A program made the translations under genes and the position numbers. Of a stretch of 43,634 nucleotides of DNA, positions 38,415 through 43,634 are shown piece by piece (the first letter of the stretch is position 1; each line of letters starts with the position of its first letter). A model generated the notes under the pieces. That model was not told the origin of the DNA. It saw only the letters and a program-made list of their open reading frames with translations, and did no database searches. Source of the DNA: CAYPTJ01 sp964413845 (GTDB taxonomy: Bacteria > Patescibacteriota > WWE3 > 9FT-COMBO-53-11); the NCBI GenBank assembly GCA_964413845.1, contig CAYPTJ010000032.1:1-43634 (forward strand), written 5' to 3'.

Positions 38415-38708
38415 TTAAAAGCTGCGGCGGCCCCCGCGATCACCAAACCCCGGTCGCTCTTCCCTTGGTCTGGCAACATTAACCACGATCCTTTTTCCTT
38501 CCACTTCGGTGTCATTTAATTTTTTAATCGCTTCTTCGGCGTCCTTGTCTTTTTCCATCTCGACAAACCCAAAGCCTTTGCTTTGGCCGGTCTCCCGATC
38601 CATAATTACCGTTGCCGATGTAACTTTACCCACTTCTGAAAACATTTCTTCCAGTTTGGAATCAGTAACACTATAAGGAAGCTTTCCGACGTATAATTTT
38701 TTAGCCAT
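38415..38708 (-). CDS. RRM-type RNA-binding protein
   Basis: 97 residues: one RRM with RNP2 LYVGKL and RNP1 KGFGFVEM, then a short Gly/Arg-rich tail (RPGFGDRGGRRSF). Bacterial RRM proteins of this size resemble cyanobacterial Rbp and are often abundant cold or stress factors. The SD GGTGGTGAT precedes the start. A TATCCTT/AAGGATA hairpin lies downstream, 5' of the ATP-cone gene. Confidence 0.93.
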   Translation of the reverse strand: MAKKLYVGKLPYSVTDSKLEEMFSEVGKVTSATVIMDRETGQSKGFGFVEMEKDKDAEEAIKKLNDTEVEGKRIVVNVARPREERPGFGDRGGRRSF

Positions 38709-39143
38709 TTATTATCACCACCGTTCTTTTTTACAGCGCTGTTTATTTTTGATCAAGGAACGGTCGTAAACAGATGTAAATATGTTAACGCTCAATTGGA
38801 CGCGGTTCTAATCGCTATCAATTTCGCTAACGCTCAATTGTAACACACCCCAACCTCGAAAACGAACTTGCCTGCCTCGCCGAATTTGAGTCAAGGCGGG
38901 TCAACGCCGCTGATCAGGGTTAAAATTGGCTAGCCCCCACCTGCGCCGAGGCTTCAACGGACGCGGCCAAAATCCACCAACCCGCTCTCACCATCCTTAG
39001 CCTCTCTTAAATCTCCTTTCGTCCTAAATCTCTTTCAATCTCCCTCAATCTGCCATTCACGCTATAACGTGTTATAACAGCGTGTTTGGTTTGGTGGTAA
39101 AATAGCAGTGGAGAGTATTGGTGGTTAAAAAGATCAAGATAAG
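38709..39143. other. 435-base gene-free region between divergent genes
   Basis: No protein-like frame. It holds a direct repeat TAACGCTCAATTG (38784 and about 38828), a GC segment of the genome's palindrome class (CCTGCCTCGCC...GGCGGG, 38868-38900), pyrimidine-rich filler (CTTAAATCTCC / CCTAAATCTC, 39000-39050) and a dyad at 39058-39084. Leaders and promoters of the RRM gene (left) and DUF6485 (right) must lie here. Confidence 0.5.
39058..39102 (+). promoter_or_regulatory. Dyad and possible promoter before DUF6485
   Basis: CACGCT-ATAAC and GTTAT-AACAGCGTG form an imperfect 27-base dyad (39058-39084), followed by TAAAAT at 39097-39102 as a possible -10. An operator role is inferred. Confidence 0.4.
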
Positions 39144-39371
39144 ATGGAGTGTCGGCAAAAGGAAAACCTTAAAAGCTGTCCCTGCACCTGGCCCGATTGC
39201 CCCAGAAAAGGAATCTGCTGCCTTTGTATTAAGCACCATTGGGAGAAGACAGAGCTCCCCGCCTGCTTCTTTTCAAAGGAAGCGGAAAAGAGTTTTGACC
39301 GCTCGCTTGAGAACTTCCTTAAAGATCAGGAAATTTTAAATGCCGATGGTAATTTTAATGCTCAAACCTGA
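39144..39371 (+). CDS. DUF6485-type Cys-rich protein
   Basis: 75 residues from the ATG at 39144. MECRQKENLKSCPCTWPDCP, GICCLCIKHH and ELPACFF match the small Cys-rich family I know as DUF6485; about nine cysteines suggest a metal or zinc site. The overlapping frame starting at 39118 is rejected. Function unknown. Confidence 0.82.
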   Translation: MECRQKENLKSCPCTWPDCPRKGICCLCIKHHWEKTELPACFFSKEAEKSFDRSLENFLKDQEILNADGNFNAQT

Positions 39372-39510
39372 TTATCTTCTCGCTTAGCTGGTAGGAAGCT
39401 CCCTTTTAGCTTTATTCAATTGTCTTCCGCCTTGACGACTATGGGACCTTAAGTTAATATTGGGCCGGATTAGATCTTTAACAAACTTCCCATGGTAAAG
39501 AAAGGAGGAG

Positions 39511-41130
39511 ATGATGGGAGAGCGCACTTGCGACGGAGAAGCATTTAAGCAGGCTTTGGAAGCCGGTACCGCTTGGTTGGAAAGAAAAGTTGAGGACATT
39601 AATCTGCTTAACGTCTTCCCCGTACCAGATGGTGATACCGGCACCAATATGTTTCTTACCATGCAGGCCGCCTTGGAGGAGATCGCTCGCTCCCCAGACC
39701 GTTCTCTCTCAACCGTTACTCGTAACGCAGCCCACGGTGCTTTGATGGGGGCCCGGGGAAACTCAGGAGTTATTCTCTCCCAGCTCTTGCGAGGATTAGC
39801 TAAAGTGCTAGACGGAGAAGAGACCCTTAATGTGGCGAATTTTGCAGCGGCCACGAAAGAGGCTTCTCTCGCCGCTTACAGAGGGATGGTTGCGCCTGTC
39901 GAGGGCACAATTCTCACCGTTGCCCGCGAAGCAGCTGAGGCTGCTGCCTCTGCCGCCGAGGGAGATGGCGATATCCTTTACGTCTTAGAAAGGGTGGTGG
40001 TAGCAGCCAAGCACGCTGTAGCCAGAACACCTTCCCTCCTGCCGGTGTTACGTGAGGCTGGCGTGGTTGATGCCGGCGGACAGGGTCTCTTCACCATCCT
40101 TGAAGGTGCGTTACACTTCGCCCGCGGGGGGAAGGTGGGGGAACCTTCAATCATCGAGGTGGCAACAAAACCAGAGGTGAGAACCGGTGAAGAGTACGGC
40201 TACGAGGCGATGTTCATCCTCAATGGTGAAAATCTGAACATAGAGGAAATCAAAGAGGCAATCGCGGCGATGGGCGACTCAGTGCTTGTGGTTGGCGACT
40301 CCAAGAAAGTCAAGGTTCACATCCACACCCCAGAACCGGACAGGCCTCTAAGCTATGCCGCAAAACTTGGCACCCTAACCCAAATCAGCGTTGAGAATCT
40401 GCAAGAGCAATATCAAGAGTTCGTCCGTCGCAAGGCTGAGACGGAGCTTCAGATCAAGTTCCCAAGGAAAGTGGATAACATTGCCGTTGTGGCCGTTGTT
40501 GCTGGGGAAGGATTAGCCCATGTTTTTGAGAGTATAGGAATTGATGCCCTCGTCCCTGGCGGTCAAACAATGAATCCCAGCACGGAAGAAATATTAAAAG
40601 CCATCGATGCCCTCCCGGTGGATGAGGTCATTCTTCTCCCCAACAACATAAACGTGATTATGACTGCGCAACAAGCCCAAAAACTCTCAGCAAAGAAGGT
40701 TGCAATTGTACCGACCGAAAATATTCCCCAAGGGGTCAGTGCTCTTCTCGCCTTCAACCGAGGAGCCAGCTTAAAAGTGAACGTGGAAACGATGGAGAGA
40801 GCAGCAAAAGAGATCCAAACAGGGGAAGTGACAACTGCTATCCGTTCAACTCAGATCAAGGGGATACGGGTGAAGAAAGGGGAGCTCATTGGTCTTCTGA
40901 ACGGGAGTCCGGTTGTATCAGGTAGGAAGGTGGAGGAGGTTGTTCAAAAGCTGCTGCACCAAATGGAGGCTGAGCGGCATGAGGTGATCAGTATTTACTA
41001 TGGCAATCTTATCAGCCAAATTCAGGCCGAGCAGCTAACCCACGAGATCTGTCAAAGATACCCGGAGCAGGAGGTAGAACTCGTTGCCGGTGGTCAACCT
41101 CACTATCATTACATCTTATCGGTAGAGTAG
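39511..41130 (+). CDS. DAK2-domain kinase of the FakA/YloV family
   Basis: 539 residues. The N-terminal DhaK-L-like domain has VFPVPDGDTGTNMFLTMQAA (Mg-ATP binding Asp residues) and HGALMGARGNSGVILSQLLRG; the middle and C-terminal parts match FakA (VHIHTPEPD, LLPNNINVIMTAQQA, VELVAGGQPHYHYIL). FakA phosphorylates FakB-bound fatty acids. No fakB is nearby. AGGAGG at 39503 is two bases from the first ATG and five from the second (39514), so the second may be used. A terminator follows. Confidence 0.9.
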   Translation: MMGERTCDGEAFKQALEAGTAWLERKVEDINLLNVFPVPDGDTGTNMFLTMQAALEEIARSPDRSLSTVTRNAAHGALMGARGNSGVILSQLLRGLAKVLDGEETLNVANFAAATKEASLAAYRGMVAPVEGTILTVAREAAEAAASAAEGDGDILYVLERVVVAAKHAVARTPSLLPVLREAGVVDAGGQGLFTILEGALHFARGGKVGEPSIIEVATKPEVRTGEEYGYEAMFILNGENLNIEEIKEAIAAMGDSVLVVGDSKKVKVHIHTPEPDRPLSYAAKLGTLTQISVENLQEQYQEFVRRKAETELQIKFPRKVDNIAVVAVVAGEGLAHVFESIGIDALVPGGQTMNPSTEEILKAIDALPVDEVILLPNNINVIMTAQQAQKLSAKKVAIVPTENIPQGVSALLAFNRGASLKVNVETMERAAKEIQTGEVTTAIRSTQIKGIRVKKGELIGLLNGSPVVSGRKVEEVVQKLLHQMEAERHEVISIYYGNLISQIQAEQLTHEICQRYPEQEVELVAGGQPHYHYILSVE

Positions 41131-41133
41131 ATT

Positions 41134-41170
41134 AAGCCCAGTTGCTACAAAACACCTGGGCTTTTTATTT
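41134..41170 (+). terminator. Rho-independent terminator of the DAK2 gene
   Basis: AAGCCCAG/CTGGGCTT, an 8-bp stem (41134-41163), followed by TTTTATTTT just after the stop codon. Confidence 0.85.
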
Positions 41171-41222
41171 TCGACTGGAAGGAGAAAAGAAGGTTCTCAA
41201 GCGAAGCGAGAGGTTCTTATCT

Positions 41223-41741
41223 TCAAAGCTGTTTCGAAATTTCTTTAAGCCAACGTCGGGGCGGTGGAGAAGGTGATTCAGCGGGATAACCCAAAGGCAT
41301 AATCGCAATCGGGCGAAGACCATTTCCCAAATCCAAAATTCGAGAAACTTCTCCCTCATCAAAAGCTCCAACCCAACCGGCGGCTAAACCCATTTCGGTC
41401 GCTGCCAGCCAAAGGTTCTGGGCGGCGAGAGTAGTATCTTGGATAGCGTAAAGCTCCCTTCCCCTACTCCCGTATTTTGAGGCAGACCGGTCAAGATCAG
41501 CACAAAGAACAATCACCACCGGGGCGGTAGCAATGAAGCTCTGTCCCCACGCCGCTTCAACCAACTGCCTTTTAACCCCCTGATCGCGGACGACAACAAA
41601 AAACCGACTTTGAAGATTCCCGGCGGAGGAAGCCCATTGCGCCGCTTGCAAAAGCTTCTCTACCTGCTCATCGGTTACCCTCCGCGCGGGATTAAACTTT
41701 CTTACCGTCCTTCGTCTTTTAATCGCTTCAAAAACTTCCAT
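41223..41741 (-). CDS. Nitroreductase-family FMN oxidoreductase
   Basis: 172 residues. FEAIKRRRTVRKFNP is the typical FMN phosphate-binding start, WASSAGNLQSRFFVVV and GLAAGWVGAFDEGEV are the dimer and flavin contacts, and MPLGYPAE is the late motif. Substrate not predictable. Its start overlaps the M28 peptidase stop by one base (TGATG). Confidence 0.92.
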   Translation of the reverse strand: MEVFEAIKRRRTVRKFNPARRVTDEQVEKLLQAAQWASSAGNLQSRFFVVVRDQGVKRQLVEAAWGQSFIATAPVVIVLCADLDRSASKYGSRGRELYAIQDTTLAAQNLWLAATEMGLAAGWVGAFDEGEVSRILDLGNGLRPIAIMPLGYPAESPSPPPRRWLKEISKQL

Positions 41742-42943
41742 CAGCTATCTCTCCGATCAATCTCTTTTATAACTTCCGTAGTAAAATCCCGACATAAATC
41801 CAAGGTCTCAAAGTTAATCTTATCTATCGTGTCCAACATCTGGTGGTACTGCGCAACATAGCCGATTTCGTTGATGGAGTTCATCATCACCGCCACCCTG
41901 AAACCCTCTTTAACGAGAAGACTGCACTCCGAGGGGACGGGGAGGCAAAACTCTTTTATCTTTTGGAACCTTTTGTTTTTCCTGACCAGCTCCCTAACAA
42001 GCGAGAACAATTCCTTATCAAAAGGCACAAAAAGCCCTGGCCCGCTGATTTCCCCTTCTGAAACTGTCAAGATATCCGCTCCCACACCATCCAGATCGAT
42101 AAAGCAAGTAGTTTTTGGATCTAACCTGGATTCTTCGAGAAAGGTTTCCAATCCGTTAGTGATATTCTCCTCACTTCCGGTATTCAAAAAGACTAAGCCA
42201 GTGGTTTCAAGTCGATTTTTAGAAAAGTGCGGCGCCAGCGCCATCACCACCGCCGCCCCAGAACCGTTGTCAAAAGCACCGGGAACAAAGGGGGAAAAGA
42301 AGGTATGGAGGGTGAGGGCTACCGTTATAAGCAAGGTAACAACAACGTAAGATCCCACCAACAGTCTGGTCATCGGAACTGGCGAGAGAAAGAATAAAAG
42401 AAGGTTTAAGAGAACAGAAAAGTTGGAGATGAAGAATGGGCCGTTTAGGAACGGGGGAAAGCTTCTGGCCTTTGGGGCGAGACTCTTGGCGAGAGGATTC
42501 AAGAGCTTTATCCCAATCGTGCACCTTGGACTATCATAGTGTCCGATGACAACGACCGTTTTCTTCTTCCCTTTCCTGGAAGGGAGCTCAACAAAAACAT
42601 TCTGCGATTCTCCGGGATAGATTCTTTTGAATGGGCCAAAGTACCGGAAGTGGTTGAGACCAAGCAGGAGAGCTCCCACCGCGAAAAAGATAAGCGAAAG
42701 GATAAGCTTATCGAGCAAGATAGAAGTCGTCGAGAGGATGAAGAAAGAGTAAGTTAATGGTTGGAGGAACCAGCCGTTCTTCACAATCCGGCATCGTTGC
42801 ATCTCGGGCTTGAGGCCTAACTTTTTGTACTCTTGGAAGATCAGCCCCGCTGCCTTTTTCTCATAAACACTCCCCGTCCCCCGATGGGGAAGAGAGCATA
42901 GCTTCTCGAGAAAATATTTGGGCGAACTGTTTTCTGGCATCAA
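41741..42943 (-). CDS. Membrane-embedded M28-family metallopeptidase
   Basis: 400 residues. Zinc-site motifs of M28 are visible: His and Asp in GHYDSPRC, Asp in DNGSGAAVVMAL, the Glu pair in NTGSEEN, Asp in IDLDGVGAD, and His in YHQMLDTIDK. Four TM helices interrupt the N-terminal half (about 58-90 and 185-225), so the catalytic domain sits at the membrane. Aminopeptidase activity is inferred from the family. It is coupled to the nitroreductase gene by a one-base overlap and lies one base from the nuclease gene upstream. Confidence 0.88.
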   Translation of the reverse strand: MMPENSSPKYFLEKLCSLPHRGTGSVYEKKAAGLIFQEYKKLGLKPEMQRCRIVKNGWFLQPLTYSFFILSTTSILLDKLILSLIFFAVGALLLGLNHFRYFGPFKRIYPGESQNVFVELPSRKGKKKTVVVIGHYDSPRCTIGIKLLNPLAKSLAPKARSFPPFLNGPFFISNFSVLLNLLLFFLSPVPMTRLLVGSYVVVTLLITVALTLHTFFSPFVPGAFDNGSGAAVVMALAPHFSKNRLETTGLVFLNTGSEENITNGLETFLEESRLDPKTTCFIDLDGVGADILTVSEGEISGPGLFVPFDKELFSLVRELVRKNKRFQKIKEFCLPVPSECSLLVKEGFRVAVMMNSINEIGYVAQYHQMLDTIDKINFETLDLCRDFTTEVIKEIDRRDS

Positions 42944-42944
42944 A

Positions 42945-43634
42945 TCACCTTATAGGCGGGGCAAGCTTAAAGGCCGGACAAATATTCCTAAAATCACAGT
43001 AGTGGCAGAGGATCCCCGGTTTGGCGGGGAAGTTTGAGCTTCTGATCTCTCTGGCAGTCTTGATGATCTTTTCTTTTTCCTTTTCGAGCTGTTCTGCTGT
43101 TCGCTTTGTTGTCAGCTTCTTGTTCTGCTTGAGAAAATAAAGCGCTAAAGAAGTAGGTTCGATCTTCAGTGCTTCGCGCGCGGCAAGGGCGTAGATTGTC
43201 AGCTGCTCATCCTGATCAACTTCCTTTTGGGATGCAACCTTGTCGGCCGTTTTATAGTCAATGACCTCATATCCACTTTTGGTGCGATCGATCCGGTCAA
43301 TGAAGCCTGCCAGAAGAACGTTCTCCAGTTTGAGGCCAAAACCTCTTTCCAGGAAAACCGGCTCACTAAGCGTTTTTCGGTGGGCCTTAAAATAATCACG
43401 AAGGATTTTCTCACCCTCTTTCTTCACTAAGCGCTGGTCTTCAACCCCTTCGTAGCCAAGAGGAATCCAATGTCGTTCATAAAGATCAAGGAGATTACCA
43501 AGCGTTTGGCTCTCTTTGGAGAGACGGTGAAAATCCCTGAGAACCCGATGCATCGTTAATCCAAACGATTGGGCCCGGGCGGGAGGAACGGGAATTTTAA
43601 GAAGATAATGGTATTTGAACTTCAAGGGACAGGT
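42945..43634 (-). CDS. PD-(D/E)XK nuclease with Fe-S cluster motif (5' partial)
   Basis: The frame is open to the window edge and reads TCPLKFKYHYLLKIP before the nominal TTG start at 43625, so the gene continues upstream. Catalytic motifs: GFIDRIDR, YEVIDYKTA (Asp, Lys) and QLTIYALA. One Cys in CPLKF and three in CHYCDFRNIC give the 4-Cys Fe-S staple of AddB/Cas4-type nucleases. It is most likely the C-terminal domain of a UvrD/AddA/AddB-type recombination helicase-nuclease, or a stand-alone RecB-like nuclease. Confidence 0.85.
   Translation of the reverse strand, partial: TCPLKFKYHYLLKIPVPPARAQSFGLTMHRVLRDFHRLSKESQTLGNLLDLYERHWIPLGYEGVEDQRLVKKEGEKILRDYFKAHRKTLSEPVFLERGFGLKLENVLLAGFIDRIDRTKSGYEVIDYKTADKVASQKEVDQDEQLTIYALAAREALKIEPTSLALYFLKQNKKLTTKRTAEQLEKEKEKIIKTAREIRSSNFPAKPGILCHYCDFRNICPAFKLAPPIR

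Noticed and set aside
39118..39339. A 73-residue Lys/Arg-rich frame overlapping DUF6485.
   Set aside because: The other frame starting at 39144 gives a recognisable Cys-rich family protein; this one is a shadow.

Overview
The window looks like a piece of a Candidate Phyla Radiation (Patescibacteria) genome, perhaps Microgenomates/WWE3-like. This is an inference from gene content and style: short overlapping genes, many GTG/TTG starts, a murein-centred gene set (MurB, MurJ, two FemABX-type transferases, an LCP ligase, a 3D-domain protein), minimal lower glycolysis (Gap, Pgk), and intergenic spaces filled with degenerate word-like repeats and short GC palindromes. TGA is used as a stop throughout, so the UGA-Gly recoded lineages (Gracilibacteria, Absconditabacteria) are excluded. 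No rRNA, tRNA, IS element or CRISPR array was found.

Layout. 1-8.6 kb: a partial surface protein (FnIII repeats plus a redoxin fold without cysteines), a membrane Cache sensor with no output domain, then a minus-strand signalling block (GAF-PAS histidine kinase and four response regulators without DNA-binding domains). 8.7-15 kb: an export and surface block with two tatA genes absent from simple ORF calling, a secreted protein ending in a dockerin, two membrane-anchored proteins beginning with cohesin domains, and a membrane protein with an internal twin-arginine motif. 15-19.7 kb: a truncated methyltransferase, Nudix hydrolase, MurJ, ribosomal protein S20, and a PilN/PilO-like trio. 19.7-24.6 kb, minus strand: pgk, ferredoxin, AOR-family oxidoreductase, LCP protein and holA. 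24.6-30.6 kb: three TM-anchored PsbP-like paralogues, a DedA protein, gap and a thioredoxin. 30.6-37 kb: rsmA, two divergent FemABX genes, a DUF457-like protein, a CsoR-controlled metal-efflux operon with a clear operator, a CofE-like protein and MurB. 38-43.6 kb: a lone ATP-cone protein, an RRM protein, DUF6485, a DAK/FakA-like kinase, nitroreductase, M28 peptidase and an edge-truncated Fe-S PD-(D/E)XK nuclease.

Three signals stand out. (1) A conserved, strongly folded RNA element of about 162 nt occurs twice on the plus strand (18223-18384 and 23387-23550). It has compensatory changes in its stems, tandem G.A pairs in the closing helix and a strictly conserved core, and I cannot match it to a known RNA class. 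(2) A cohesin-dockerin pair sits with Tat genes, which would make a small self-assembling cell-surface complex. (3) The GC palindromes and AT-rich word repeats that fill the spacers also occur in frame inside core genes (holA, pgk, rsmA, both femX-like genes, the histidine kinase). This resembles the Rickettsia palindromic elements, and one palindrome also forms a hairpin of RNA copy 1.
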